A DNA stretch of 64,000 bases from Pseudomonadota bacterium (GCA_023404095.1 JAEYDD010000039.1:1-64000), one strand, 5' to 3'; positions 16,464 to 25,776 are shown, numbered from the stretch's first letter. Numbers and translations are program-made. The notes: generated from the letters alone by a model not told the origin.

Positions 16464-17642
16464 TTAATGTATCATCCCGTGTCGCCGCTTGCCCTTCTGG
16501 TCCCATTCCACGGCTTTTTCGACGTAAGGCGCTATTATCGAAACAGGTAGCACCACCCTGTGCTTGGAATATCCTTGATCCCATACCGGAGCGAGGCCGG
16601 CCTCATAGAGAAAGCGCCACAGCAGCCGCGCACCTATCCCAGCTTCCCTGGATGCGCTGTGAACGGAGTGAAGTTTGCGATATCGAACGTCTCGCAGGAA
16701 TTTCTGGCCGGGACCGATAGGTAGGTTTTCGATTGCCGTCTCCTGCATAAGTTCGAGAACTCGGTTATAGCCCGGGAACGACTGGTAGGCAGACATCTCG
16801 TCGGCCAACTCTCCGAAAACAGCGTGCGCTCCCATGGGTGACTTCGAACGGTAGTAGCCCTTGGTCAGGCCGGTAAGGACCGATTTGATGTCAGTCGTTC
16901 CGCCTGATGCGATCTCGAACCCTGTCGCCGCGCTTGCTGACTGCTCGGAAAGAGAGAGGCTACCGAATTGGACTTCTATTCCGTGGCGCTCCACAGCTCC
17001 CAGGATTTCGACGAAGTGAAGGGCAGCCTGGGGGGACAGATCGTCAAGCCAGAGATCAGAGTTCGGCTCGTTTCGAATGCGCCGAAGGAAGTATTTCTCG
17101 GCGACTGTGAGGCGCATAGGAACACAGTCCGGCTCGAAGTCCCGCCACTGCCTGCCACTTACGCGAATCCAAGCATATGGATCGCAACGCAACCTCCAGT
17201 CGCCAAACTTGTGTGTGAGCAAGGTGACCTCGTGGACCGGGCAGGCACGGAGAAACCGTGGAAGCCATGACATTCGGAAGCGCGCCCTGAAGCCTCTTCT
17301 ACCAGACATGGTCACCTCGTCCTCCGCGAAGCACAGCGGGCAGAACTTCACTTTGGTGTTGGCGACGAATTTCTTCGAAAAGAGGTGTCCCGCCAGTTGC
17401 CTAGACCTGGTGTCGACGTGGAGAACGGTGGCCCGCTGCGCTTCCGCAGGAGTCAGCCCGGCGAGTTCGGAAAATCTTTCGACCGCCGCGGAGCACCCGC
17501 GAGTCACCTCGATGAAGCTAAAGCCCAGCAGGGTGCTAAAGCTTTGAGCGGACTCGGCTAGGTTCAGGGCCGCGATCCTAGAGCAATAGTGACTCAATGG
17601 TTCGTCAGCGCCAATCGGCATTGTCAGGCCAAGCCGTGTCAT
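16464..17642 (-). CDS. tniQ: TniQ/TnsD-family target-selection protein
   Basis: This encodes 392 residues. The N-terminal TniQ domain is seen as PIGADEPLSHYCSRIAALN, typical of the family's LPxxEESLxSWLxRLA start. The zinc-binding pattern is FCPLCFAED...RACPVHEVTL at about 100-145. The rest is helical with a helix-turn-helix-like C-terminus. TniQ/TnsD proteins choose the target and recruit TnsC. The length is closer to the short TniQ of guided or Tn5053-like systems than to the roughly 500-residue TnsD. The start overlaps the tnsC stop (ATGA), so translation is coupled. Confidence 0.85.
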   Translation of the reverse strand: MTRLGLTMPIGADEPLSHYCSRIAALNLAESAQSFSTLLGFSFIEVTRGCSAAVERFSELAGLTPAEAQRATVLHVDTRSRQLAGHLFSKKFVANTKVKFCPLCFAEDEVTMSGRRGFRARFRMSWLPRFLRACPVHEVTLLTHKFGDWRLRCDPYAWIRVSGRQWRDFEPDCVPMRLTVAEKYFLRRIRNEPNSDLWLDDLSPQAALHFVEILGAVERHGIEVQFGSLSLSEQSASAATGFEIASGGTTDIKSVLTGLTKGYYRSKSPMGAHAVFGELADEMSAYQSFPGYNRVLELMQETAIENLPIGPGQKFLRDVRYRKLHSVHSASREAGIGARLLWRFLYEAGLAPVWDQGYSKHRVVLPVSIIAPYVEKAVEWDQKGKRRHGMIH

Positions 17643-18697
17643 GCGCGCCTCCTCTGGTCCTGTGGCTGCGTGTTGAAAGTGGCGGCTCGGACATCCACGT
17701 GGTCGAGGTCGCCATCCCGAAGCAATGCGGTCAACGGAATGAGGGTCTTCCAATCCGGGCTCGTGAAGATGTTCTCCTTCTCGACGCAACCCGAGTAGGC
17801 CTCATACACCTCTTCGAAATGCCTTAGAGCCACTACCTCGGATTGTTCTTCCCAGGCGCACTCGACGACACCGCGGACCATCTGAACGATCGAGCCAATC
17901 TGAGCATCGTTTGCACGGCTGAGCCGCCGGTTAAAATCCTTCGGTAGGTCCTTGCCTAGCCGAAGCCCTGCATGATCCACAACGACCCTCTCTAAGATCA
18001 AGCCTACCGTTTCGTCGATCTTATCGTCCGTCACCCCCTCAAACGGAACAACGATCCGCCTGTTGTAGAGTTGCTTACGGCATACGAACTCGGCGAGTGG
18101 CGCAACTCCGATGAGAATTAGCACGATAGGCCAGTTCGGCATTTGGACGAGGTCCTTGATCGCGTTGGCGATCTTGATCAGTTCCAGCTTGTTGGCGGCT
18201 TCGATCGCGTCCTGTGCCTCGTCGATGACCACGTATTTCTTGCGGTTAGCCTTCAACTGAGACTGGAATACGTCCCAAATCCTGTTTTCCCTCGTGGCTG
18301 CGTTGACCGGGAAACCGAGGGCGGTAAGGCCGCGATATGCGAACTTCTGCGGTGTCGAAGGCGAAGGGGCCTTGAAGTAGAGCAGCGGGTCAACCCAAAC
18401 TCCGTCCTCATCGATGAACGGCTGCATCTCTTTTGTTCTTTCGATATGCTCAATTAGCGCTCGCGTTTTTCCCGCGCCGCTCTCGCCACATACAACGAGG
18501 ATTCTTCTCTTGTCAGGGATGTCGGGCTGATGCGAGCAAGCGGAGATACCTTTCACCATCGTTTTGAGCGCCCTGCTGAGCTTTCTGTCGCGGGCAAATC
18601 CGATATATGGCTCGTAAAGGCTGCTGATCTTTTCAGAATCGGAACTCTTTCCCGTTAACCTGCTCGGCAGAGACTGTTGTGAGGGTTGGATTGCCAT
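17639..18697 (-). CDS. tnsC: TnsC-like AAA+ transposition regulator
   Basis: This encodes 352 residues. Walker A is GESGAGKT (residues 71-78), Walker B is YVVIDEAQ (about 155-162), and a sensor-like stretch is IVLILIGVAPL. TnsC polymerises on DNA with ATP and links the target-choosing TniQ to the TnsA/TnsB transposase. The start at 18,697 is chosen for the strong AGGAGGAAGATC site; the upstream in-frame ATG would overlap it. It lies 72 bases after tnsB and is overlapped by tniQ. Confidence 0.9.
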   Translation of the reverse strand: MAIQPSQQSLPSRLTGKSSDSEKISSLYEPYIGFARDRKLSRALKTMVKGISACSHQPDIPDKRRILVVCGESGAGKTRALIEHIERTKEMQPFIDEDGVWVDPLLYFKAPSPSTPQKFAYRGLTALGFPVNAATRENRIWDVFQSQLKANRKKYVVIDEAQDAIEAANKLELIKIANAIKDLVQMPNWPIVLILIGVAPLAEFVCRKQLYNRRIVVPFEGVTDDKIDETVGLILERVVVDHAGLRLGKDLPKDFNRRLSRANDAQIGSIVQMVRGVVECAWEEQSEVVALRHFEEVYEAYSGCVEKENIFTSPDWKTLIPLTALLRDGDLDHVDVRAATFNTQPQDQRRRA

Positions 18698-18769
18698 GAT
18701 CTTCCTCCTAGAGAAGGCCGTGACCGCGCTCAAAGCAGCCACGCGAAACCTCGGGTTAGGGATGAATTG

Positions 18770-20962
18770 CTAGGTGTCGAATTCAGGGGCGTGTACCGCC
18801 TTGGTGGCAGGAGGCCGTTGTTCCGCTTCGATCTGCTTTGCCTCCGCAATTGGACACCCCTCGGGGTGATCGAAACAACCGGGAGGCAGAACCATGTTGC
18901 CCAGGCCGAGGATGTCCAAATAGTCTTGGCTCGGACGCCACTCCGCGAGATTGACCCTAGCGTCGGCTCCTCGCGTTGCGACCGTGTACTTTGTCGCCAT
19001 ACGACGATCGAACTTCTCGTAGTCCTCCATCGAGATGTACGGCGGAACAACACCAGCAACAATGCGTGGCAACCTGCCGATCTCACGTAGATCGGCATGC
19101 GCCTTCCTGACGGTGTCCCGGGAAAGTTCTGCTTGCTCAATTCCTGCGGCCCTGAAGGCGTCGCATAGGGCTGTCCACTCCAGCATGGTCATGCCTTCGA
19201 ACTCGGGATACTTCGACCGCACCGTGTACCAATCGCGCCCGTCAAAGAATGAAGCTTCGCCCAAATTCTCCAAATCGCCACTCAGCAAAATTTTACGCGT
19301 ACGGTTGCGACGCACGTGTTGCAAGGCGTTTCCTTGATACGGAACGCCGCGCCACGTGACGCCTTCCGCTCGAATCGTCACCTGAGTCCGCGTTCCGAGA
19401 ATCGCGCGACGTCTATTGCCGGTGGGCGAGGGGATGACCCCGTAGCGCCGTGTCAGCCGGGTCCAAGCAGCATGTGGCGTCTCGCCATCGTCATGCGGCG
19501 TATGATGATACACGTCGACAATAAAGCGGAGGATCGCCGCTCTAGCTTGCTCAGCCACAAGACTTGCTTCTTTCTCGGCCTCCTTGGTGTTGTGGCCCTC
19601 TGCCAGGCCCCATGTCCTTCCGCTGAAGTACACGAGGGCCTTCTCAGACATGTTCCTAAAGAACCTTTCGACGGTCCCGCGACCGGATGCCGCTCCTGTC
19701 GGTGGGAAAAGGCAGTTCGCGCCGAGGAGGATAACTGCGACCCTAAACTCGTCCGACGTAAACCATGCCGCCGAATCGACGGCGATCTCCTCGAACGAGC
19801 CATGATAATGCCACGAAGCAGAACATCCGAGGTCCCGGGCAAGAGAAGTCTTGTCGCGGGTTGCCATGTCCAAGGCAGGAATGGCGGTTGTCAAGGAAGG
19901 GTCGCGCGCATGCACGTCGGCCGCGATGATGCATTTCGAAGCGACGTCGATAATGGCCGTCACCCATAGCCTGATACGAGGGACAGCCATCCGTTCTTTC
20001 TTGCTCATCGTCTGCCATACGCCGACGATGGTAAGAAGGACCTTGAGATCGACCATCCACTCGTCCTGTTCCACTCGCTCGAGTGGCCTCAGGCGCTCAG
20101 TACCGCCGCGGTCGGCGGCAAATTCGAGCTCTGCAGCGCCAGGGCCGAGACGAAGCGCACGCATGGCCGGAGGAAGCTCCCTAATACGCGCGCGCAAAGT
20201 TTCGACGCAGGGCAGATTGAGCTTGTCTCTTTCGCCGCGCCCTTCGTTTAGTTTTTCGATCTCTTCACAGAGTTCGGAATGAAGGTCAGTCGCGTCCGGC
20301 CGTTCCTGCGGCGACGCCCATCTTCTGGCGTATTCCTGTACGAGGACCTCGACCTCTGGATGGAGAAACTTCCTGCCTGCGGTGCGACCATAATTGTCTA
20401 GGAGAACGATGGGATCGCCTGTCCTCTCGAAGAGGGTCAGCCACTTTCGAACGGTGCTGCCCGCCGGCTCCCATACCTCCTTCGTCATCTTCTTCTTGCC
20501 GTTGTAGGTCAGCCTCTTCTTTCCGTCGACTGGGATCACTCGAGCAAGCTTCTTGATAATCCCCGGCAACACGAGGTCGATACCCTCGTCAGTGCGGCTG
20601 ACTCTGCCCTCATAGATCAGTTTCGAGATGGCTCTCAGAAGGTCAAGCTTAAAGACCAGCTTCCTCTTCTGCTTGCCTGTGAGGTTCGACGTGACGGTCT
20701 CGTACCATTTCGGCTTCGGTCTCTCGGGCGAGTATCTACCCGGAAAGTGTTGCATTGGGTCTAGGCGGGCCTCAAACATCGCTGTCATTTGCTCGCGGGT
20801 GAAGGCCACGACGATGTTGTTGTCCACCCGCTGAAGAAGATATCCCTCTTCCTCCGAACGGAGGTAGCTATACTCGAGCCCGCGATAGGCAAAACCGTCC
20901 CCAGGGGCGAACCGATAATGAACGATTTCCTTCTTGTTTGGAAAATAGACCTCAAAGTTCAT
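18770..20962 (-). CDS. tnsB: TnsB-like DDE transposase
   Basis: This encodes 730 residues. N-terminal DNA-binding and helix-turn-helix parts (to about 270) precede an rve-type core: first Asp in EWMVDLKVLL (about D305), second in EIAVDSAAWF (about D396), Glu in GRGTVERFF (about E432). A beta-barrel-like part (HVRRNRTRKILLSGD) and a C-terminal tail follow. TnsB binds the element ends and makes the 3' cuts and joins. The ATG at 20,962 overlaps the end of tnsA by 11 bases; the longer frame upstream reads antisense-like sequence. Confidence 0.9.
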   Translation of the reverse strand: MNFEVYFPNKKEIVHYRFAPGDGFAYRGLEYSYLRSEEEGYLLQRVDNNIVVAFTREQMTAMFEARLDPMQHFPGRYSPERPKPKWYETVTSNLTGKQKRKLVFKLDLLRAISKLIYEGRVSRTDEGIDLVLPGIIKKLARVIPVDGKKRLTYNGKKKMTKEVWEPAGSTVRKWLTLFERTGDPIVLLDNYGRTAGRKFLHPEVEVLVQEYARRWASPQERPDATDLHSELCEEIEKLNEGRGERDKLNLPCVETLRARIRELPPAMRALRLGPGAAELEFAADRGGTERLRPLERVEQDEWMVDLKVLLTIVGVWQTMSKKERMAVPRIRLWVTAIIDVASKCIIAADVHARDPSLTTAIPALDMATRDKTSLARDLGCSASWHYHGSFEEIAVDSAAWFTSDEFRVAVILLGANCLFPPTGAASGRGTVERFFRNMSEKALVYFSGRTWGLAEGHNTKEAEKEASLVAEQARAAILRFIVDVYHHTPHDDGETPHAAWTRLTRRYGVIPSPTGNRRRAILGTRTQVTIRAEGVTWRGVPYQGNALQHVRRNRTRKILLSGDLENLGEASFFDGRDWYTVRSKYPEFEGMTMLEWTALCDAFRAAGIEQAELSRDTVRKAHADLREIGRLPRIVAGVVPPYISMEDYEKFDRRMATKYTVATRGADARVNLAEWRPSQDYLDILGLGNMVLPPGCFDHPEGCPIAEAKQIEAEQRPPATKAVHAPEFDT

Positions 20963-21845
20963 CGCCGTTCTCCTTTTCGATCTTGGGGTGAATGGTTCCA
21001 GAATTGAGCTTCCGCGCGAGCATGCTCTGTTCAACAAAAACAGAAGGGGCATCACAGAGGCGGCGCTCGGGATGAAGCATCTTGAGTACGCCTTCGTAGA
21101 TGAGGAGCCAGACTGCCACCTCGCCTCGAGCAACGGACGGGTGCAAACGTGCAAGGTCGAAGGCACTGAACACTCCGTGCCATTGGCCTAGCTCTCTCAG
21201 GAGAAAATCGACGTCTGATTGATTACGGAGCCGGCGCGCTCGTAGGATCGTCTTGTTGTTCCAGAGGCGCTCGGCCGAGAGCTCGATGTCCGTCAGGATG
21301 ATTGCGTCGTCGGCAACTTTGCGAAGTTCGGGAAGGGAGGCTCGGATGATCCTGTTGAGGCCCCTTTTTTCCACCTTATCGGCTGGTTTGATTGCAATCG
21401 CGATCTTCCGCGTGTCATCCAGCGTGAACATAAAGTCGTACCGGGTTTGATGAAGTTCGCCGTTTTCGTCGGGGTACGAGACGGTGGGGTGCTGATCGAT
21501 AATTTCGATGACGCGGCGATTGGCCATCAGCTGATAGGTGCATTTCATCTCGAGGTGACTGGAACTTCCGATCTCCCGGTTGGTCGTTGGGTCCGTTAGC
21601 CACGAGCGCACGCTCTCCCGAGAAGCCCTCGGCGGACGATGACTTCCTTCGCCCTTGAGGACGGGAGGGGTCCACACATCAACGTCCTCCGTGACCCCAT
21701 TGTTTGTCACCGTCCGTTTCACTTGTCGGCCACAGGGGACGTCGTCGCCAAAAAGCTCCACCTCGCCAGCGGGCTCATAGTTGTCTTCCCAACGAAATCC
21801 TTGCTCGCGGTCCTTCATGTAACGGAGCACTTTCTTGGCGTTCAT
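20952..21845 (-). CDS. tnsA: TnsA-like endonuclease
   Basis: This encodes 297 residues. A restriction-endonuclease-like core is suggested by E in SSHLEMKCTYQLM, D in TRYDFMFTLDD and K in IAIAIKPADK, matching the E-D-xxK order of TnsA. The C-terminal part is a helical TnsC-interaction-like domain. TnsA cuts the 5' ends so that the element moves by cut-and-paste. The ATG at 21,845 is chosen for the AGGAGA six bases upstream. It is the first gene of the operon. Confidence 0.8.
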   Translation of the reverse strand: MNAKKVLRYMKDREQGFRWEDNYEPAGEVELFGDDVPCGRQVKRTVTNNGVTEDVDVWTPPVLKGEGSHRPPRASRESVRSWLTDPTTNREIGSSSHLEMKCTYQLMANRRVIEIIDQHPTVSYPDENGELHQTRYDFMFTLDDTRKIAIAIKPADKVEKRGLNRIIRASLPELRKVADDAIILTDIELSAERLWNNKTILRARRLRNQSDVDFLLRELGQWHGVFSAFDLARLHPSVARGEVAVWLLIYEGVLKMLHPERRLCDAPSVFVEQSMLARKLNSGTIHPKIEKENGDEL

Positions 21846-23653
21846 TCTTCTTCTCCTGAGATTGGACGACATGCGGAGCCCATCCCCGAAAAGCTTGGGG
21901 AAGGAACGAATGTCGATGATCTGTTAGAAATCGGTGGCGCTAGCGCGCTCGCGCACAGGCTTTGTGTGACACTATCCGCCTATGCACTCGGCATCGCGAA
22001 ACGGCCTCGATCGGCTGCCGTCTCTGAAGACGGCGTCGCTTTCCAACTCGGCCACTGGCAGCCCTACGTCTGATCCGTCTGGCATGAGCAGCAGATTGGG
22101 CTGAGATAAATCGAGGTCACAGCTGGGACTAGCCACTGGGATACCCGTTGGCGTTGAAAATTGTCCGCACTGGGCGCTCGAAGGTAATTTGGATGGGTCA
22201 GTAAACACGACGAAACCTCCGGAAACGAAAAGGCTTTCCGGGGTGCCGCCAGGGTGAAGGCAAAGCGTATTATGCCGTGCCTATTGCTCGCGAGCGGCAG
22301 CCCTATGCGTGGTCGCTATGTTTACTATCGCGTGCATGAGTAATACCCGTTCTACTCTGACACACGACGTCATACAGTAGCGATCGGAGTTTGCCGACGG
22401 AAAAATGTCGACATGGTTAACGGAAGCCGAGATCACGTTGCGCAATAGAGAACCCCGCACCGCCGTCTGCCAGATTGGCTCGCCGAACCGGATATGGTGT
22501 TATTCTTGGCAACGACAAACGGTCCGCATAGCTCCTCGCTGTCGGTGCGCAAGCGGCCGGTTTCCGTTTGTTTTCGCGTTGGGATAAGTTTAATAATGTA
22601 TCATGGCTGGCTCCTAGTGCTGGCCATAGGTTGACCACTCGGCTAGGAGTGCCAACCACTTCAGAGCGGGTCGCTGTGCAAAGCGGCCCGTTTCTTGTCG
22701 GGGACAGATCGTCGCCGACCTCTTCTTAGATTCTTCTTCAGCTTAATGAGCAAGAGTTTTATTTTGCATGCAATCTGAGTGATTGTCGGAAATGATCCGG
22801 GCTTTGCTATGGTAGCAAATAGCATCACCGGGTCGCACGCCAGCCTTCAGCTAATAAAACATCCCGAAGCGAACGCGTTCCGTTGCGTCTTTAATTCGCT
22901 TGGTCCCATTACATTCACAATACTGCTTCGGCCAGCCGCGAGTTCTACAATTACTACCGCCATCCCTCCGTCGTGACCACTACATGTGCATCAGGAAATT
23001 TTTTGATGCCCGCCGCCACATCAGATGCTGGGGTCTTGCATTTTTCTATCGCGGAATAGGGCATCCATTTTCGCCTCTTGATCGCCGGGGAAGCCGTCCG
23101 GAGCAAGATTGACAGACCTCATGGGCGCTCCAAGAGTGTTGGGGTCATGCAAAAGAGTAGGGGGGCGACCTCGACGCCATGATTGAGTGACAACGGACTG
23201 TCGTCGAATCTTATGAAGCGGAGTCTTGAGATACCTCGCGGACTGTGTCGATTGAGGCGGGTATTTTCTGGCATCTAATCGTACTTCAATCACAGCGGCT
23301 CGCTGTATGAGCATAGACCAATTTAAAGACCTCAGCCTGTCGCAGTCGGAGCAAAGTCAATTCACGATTTGGGCCCCGTGAACACCACCTTAGTCTGCAA
23401 AGAGGCGGCCAATAAAAACTCCTGTGGTTGCAGAGCTTCTGTGTTCCGGGGAGGGTCTTATCCCCGGTAGCTGTAACACTGAGTTAAGCATGGAAATAAA
23501 AGGTTATCGGGACCGGCACTGACCCGGTAACTTGAAGTTGTCAAGCGCCGCCTCGGGGACGCAGAAGTAGAAGCGAGTTTGCTCGAGGAAATGGCAGCGT
23601 TGGCCTGGTCGCGCTGTGCTATGATCAGTTTCGCTGAACCTTGGGAGGTGGGA
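21846..23653. other. About 1.8 kb without a recognisable gene; possible transposon end
   Basis: No frame has a familiar motif or good start. Short, loosely similar tracts centred on TCCGC (near 21,971, 22,160 and 22,527) could be TnsB-type sites but are too weak to call. Hairpins are present, for instance CCGGAAA...TTTCCGG at about 22,217-22,239. On the minus strand, 22,975-23,130 has two short coding-like pieces in different frames. It may be end sequence plus decayed flank. Confidence 0.35.
22667..22698 (+). terminator. Hairpin followed by T-rich run
   Basis: The stem CGGGTCGCT-GTGCAA-AGCGGCCCG (one G-T pair) is followed by TTTCTTGT. It looks like a weak rho-independent terminator, but no gene is visible directly upstream. 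Confidence 0.4.
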
Positions 23654-24022
23654 ATGCGTAGCCTTTTACTCACCCTTTCTGCAGGTGTGCTTTCGGCCTC
23701 GATTGCCACTGCCGCAGAGCCCCTAATATTTCATACCGAGAACTTCGCAGACGACACGGTCGTAAGCCTCGGCCTCGTTGGCAATCGCCTGTCTGACCAG
23801 GCCGAGTACGACTACGACGTGCTGATTTCGCTTTCGCAGAAGCACTTCAAGAGCGGCGACGTCTACAGCGATCCCGGCCGGCATCGGGCATTTGTGAGGT
23901 GTTCCGATCCCGCCAAAGTTTCGGTCAGAGGGGTGGACTATGCGGTGTCCATATCGTTGGCTCGTGGGACCGATTGGAAGTCTGATCTCTGGGTCGCTGT
24001 CTGCCGCCCTTCCGTCTCATAG
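23654..24022 (+). CDS. Secreted protein of unknown function
   Basis: This encodes 122 residues with a classic signal peptide (MRSLLLTLSAGVLSASIATA, cleavage before AEP). The mature part contains ENFADDTVVSLGLVGNRL and one Cys pair (VRCSDPAK...AVCRPS), so it is likely periplasmic. The ATG at 23,654 follows TGGGAGGTGGGA. Its 3' end overlaps the convergent cyclase relic. Not a family I know. Confidence 0.6.
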   Translation: MRSLLLTLSAGVLSASIATAAEPLIFHTENFADDTVVSLGLVGNRLSDQAEYDYDVLISLSQKHFKSGDVYSDPGRHRAFVRCSDPAKVSVRGVDYAVSISLARGTDWKSDLWVAVCRPSVS

Positions 24023-24261
24023 GGATGATCGGTTCGCCCGCTATCGAGACGATCGATGCACCAGATATCGATGGGCTTTCGCCTACCGTGAAGCATAGCA
24101 AGCGGCTGCTTGACCCAAGCTGCGAACGGTACCGGTGAGTGCAGGTTAGCAATCACGTCGGAGGAGACGACCAGGGGCGTCGCGAGCGACTTGGCCATCG
24201 TCTCCAACCGCTGCGCCACGTTGACCGGGTCCCCGATAACGGTGAACTCGCTATGACACCC
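23938..24261 (-). pseudogene. Adenylate/guanylate cyclase, C-terminal remnant cut by an IS
   Basis: Just inside the IS border the frame reads EFTVIGDPVNVAQRLETMAK then PLVVSSDVIANL and LHGRRKPIDIWCID. This is the end of a class III nucleotide cyclase catalytic domain (the VIGDxVNxAxRLE block carries adenine- and transition-state-binding residues). Everything upstream is replaced by the IS3 end at 24,262, so the enzyme is dead here. The rest of the gene is not in the window. Confidence 0.75.
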
Positions 24262-24647
24262 TGAACCGCGCCGGGTTTGCCGGAGGCTCCAACTTCTGAG
24301 AAAGTGGAGCCGATATGAGCAAGACAACAAACAAATTTTCACCGGAAGTCCGCGCCCGAGCAGTGCGGATGGTTTTGGATCACCAAGGCGAATATTCCTC
24401 GCGATGGGCAGCGGTTTCCTCGGTCGCCGCCAAGATCGGCTGCACGGCGCAGACGCTCAATGAATGGGTGAAGAAGGCGGAAGTGGACGATGGTTCCCGG
24501 CCTGGGCTCCCAAGCGACGTCGCCGAGAAGATAAAGGCGCTGGAGCGGGAGAACCGCGAGCTTCGGCAGGCCAATGAGATACTGCGCAAAGCGTCCGCCT
24601 ATTTCGCGATGGCGGAGCTCGACCGCCCATTGAAGCGATGATCTCCA
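24262..24647 (+). mobile_element. IS3-family insertion sequence, copy 2, truncated
   Basis: It starts with the same 26-base inverted repeat as copy 1 (24,262-24,287) and matches it through orfA and into the first codons of orfB (ATGATCTCC). There it stops: the next bases belong to a tRNA-Trp gene. The orfB body and the other inverted repeat are missing. The IS had landed in a nucleotide-cyclase gene. Confidence 0.85.
24315..24641 (+). CDS. IS3-family OrfA (in truncated IS copy 2)
   Basis: This encodes 108 residues with the same helix-turn-helix and coiled coil as the OrfA at 11,875-12,201; the few differences include VLDHQ for VLGHQ and AELDRPLKR for AERDRPLKR. The gene is whole, but without orfB it cannot transpose. 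It could still act in trans on copy 1 or repress it. Confidence 0.85.
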   Translation: MSKTTNKFSPEVRARAVRMVLDHQGEYSSRWAAVSSVAAKIGCTAQTLNEWVKKAEVDDGSRPGLPSDVAEKIKALERENRELRQANEILRKASAYFAMAELDRPLKR

Positions 24648-24687
24648 AAACCGCAGGTCGGGGGTTCGAGCCCCTCTGCCCCTGCCA
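24643..24687 (+). tRNA. 3' half of a tRNA-Trp gene (CCA anticodon), probable attachment site
   Basis: From the anticodon loop (CTCCAAA, anticodon CCA) onward the sequence is that of tRNA-Trp: 3' anticodon stem ACCGC, a T arm with TTCGAGC loop and 5-pair stem, the acceptor strand TGCCCCT, discriminator G and CCA at 24,685-24,687, then a run of T. The 5' half is absent and replaced by IS3 sequence, so no functional tRNA can form. Duplicated tRNA 3' halves are typical att sites of integrative elements. Confidence 0.85.
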
Positions 24688-25110
24688 TTTTTTTTCAAGG
24701 TTTTCAGTCTATTGGCATCGCAGGTTTGGCGAATGCCCGCAGACCGCGAAACAGGACGGCGGAACGGGACAGCGTCAGCTCTCCCTGACCTCCATCGGTA
24801 TGCTGGGCGTCGCCATCGCGATGCGCACCGTGCGGTCCCCGCAAAGCGGCAATTTCCGTCGCGGTCCCGCCGTTTGGCACCTCCAGGATTATCCCATCGC
24901 CGCAGGTCGGGCGCAAGTTAAGCGAGCTAGTGTGGCCCCGACGGCTTTGCCGCCCTTTGTATGACGTCGGAAGCGACGATACGCGAGTGGGCCCGCTCAT
25001 GCCGTTAAATCGTGCATTCATAAAGCGTCGCCCGCCGCACGGTCGGCATCCGGCTGCCCGAACTCGCGGCACAGCCAGGCACGTCGGCCGCCGCCCCCGC
25101 AGCCGGAGAC
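24688..25110. other. No confident gene
   Basis: It begins with the T-run behind the tRNA end. Long frames are open on both strands because of the high GC content, but none shows a motif. A degenerate copy of the TGCAT-type dyad lies at 25,013-25,027. Confidence 0.3.
25013..25027. repeat. Degenerate copy of the TGCAT-N5-ATGCA motif
   Basis: TGCAT-TCATA-AAGCG: the left half and spacer match the perfect dyads at 26,603 and 26,703, while the right half is degraded. Confidence 0.4.
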
Positions 25111-25776
25111 CTAGACCGACGGCGATCCTTCCACCGACGTTCCGCGGCCGCGGACGACCAGACGGTGGTTCGCCTGCTTGCACGCGGCGGTGCAGAACTT
25201 GCGGTCCGACCTCGCCGACAGCATGATTGCGCCGCAACCAGCGCACTGGACCGGGGCGCGGTGGGCCAAGGCGCGCACGATGACCTCGTGTACGAGGAAA
25301 CGGTAGAGGCTCCTGGTTGAAAGGACGGACGAGAAGCCACGGGTGGTTTCGGCCGCTTCGAGGGAAAGATCGAGGGTCACGGCGAATGGATGGATGATTT
25401 GGCCGCGAAAAGCGCGATTGGCCCCGGCGAATTGCCCCGTCCGCAGCATCCAATTCAGACGCCGGAGCGCGTCGGCGAGAGTGCGGAGTTCGGCCACAGA
25501 CACGCATATGCCGTGGTCGTGGTAGTGAACCTCTTCCAACGGTCCGTATTGGCTGACGAACGCGCGCAGGTGATTGACCGTCCGAGCGTTCAGAAATGAC
25601 GTCAGGGCCGCCTCCGCCTGCTCTGTCCCCGCGTAGAGTTCGTACGCGGTGGCCTCCTTGGCGGTCCACAGATAGTCCCCCGACATAACCAACACGGTTT
25701 TCGAGCGCGTGAGGGTGACGTGATCGCAGCCCCGGAGGGGAGCCCTCCCGTGAAAGCAAATGGCCAGCATGTCCAT
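25111..25776 (-). CDS. CGNR-like zinc-finger protein
   Basis: This encodes 221 residues. The C-terminus carries a zinc-ribbon pattern CAGCGAIMLSARSDRKFC then TAACKQANHR, matching the Cys-x2-Cys...Cys-x3-Cys ending of CGNR/ABATE-type proteins, thought to bind DNA. The middle is helical (VAELRTLADALRRLNWML). A perfect dyad GTTACGG-CT-CCGTAAC abuts its start codon, suggesting autoregulation or control by a neighbour. Codon use is GC-rich like the following genes. The family match is moderate. Confidence 0.6.
   Translation of the reverse strand: MDMLAICFHGRAPLRGCDHVTLTRSKTVLVMSGDYLWTAKEATAYELYAGTEQAEAALTSFLNARTVNHLRAFVSQYGPLEEVHYHDHGICVSVAELRTLADALRRLNWMLRTGQFAGANRAFRGQIIHPFAVTLDLSLEAAETTRGFSSVLSTRSLYRFLVHEVIVRALAHRAPVQCAGCGAIMLSARSDRKFCTAACKQANHRLVVRGRGTSVEGSPSV

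Larger units (their letters stand above)
16409..21845 (-). mobile_element. Tn7-like transposition module (tnsA-tnsB-tnsC-tniQ)
   Basis: Four co-oriented intact genes with short gaps or overlaps encode endonuclease, DDE transposase, AAA+ regulator and TniQ, in the canonical Tn7 order. There is no tnsE, no second tnsD-sized gene and no cas gene within the window. The limits given are those of the gene block; the true element ends were not identified and should lie outside it, one of them probably between 21,846 and 22,900. Confidence 0.85.

Noticed and set aside
21960..22540. Repeated TCCGC-centred tracts as TnsB binding sites
   Set aside because: The shared core is only about five bases and spacing is irregular, so I do not call them element ends without comparison to an empty site.
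16409..23653. CRISPR-associated transposon
   Set aside because: tnsABC-tniQ is present, but no cas gene or repeat-spacer array is found on either side within the window.
24704..25759. A 351-codon minus-strand frame
   Set aside because: It overlaps the CGNR-like gene in another frame, is Arg/Pro/Gly-rich as GC-rich shadows are, and has no motif or ribosome-binding site.
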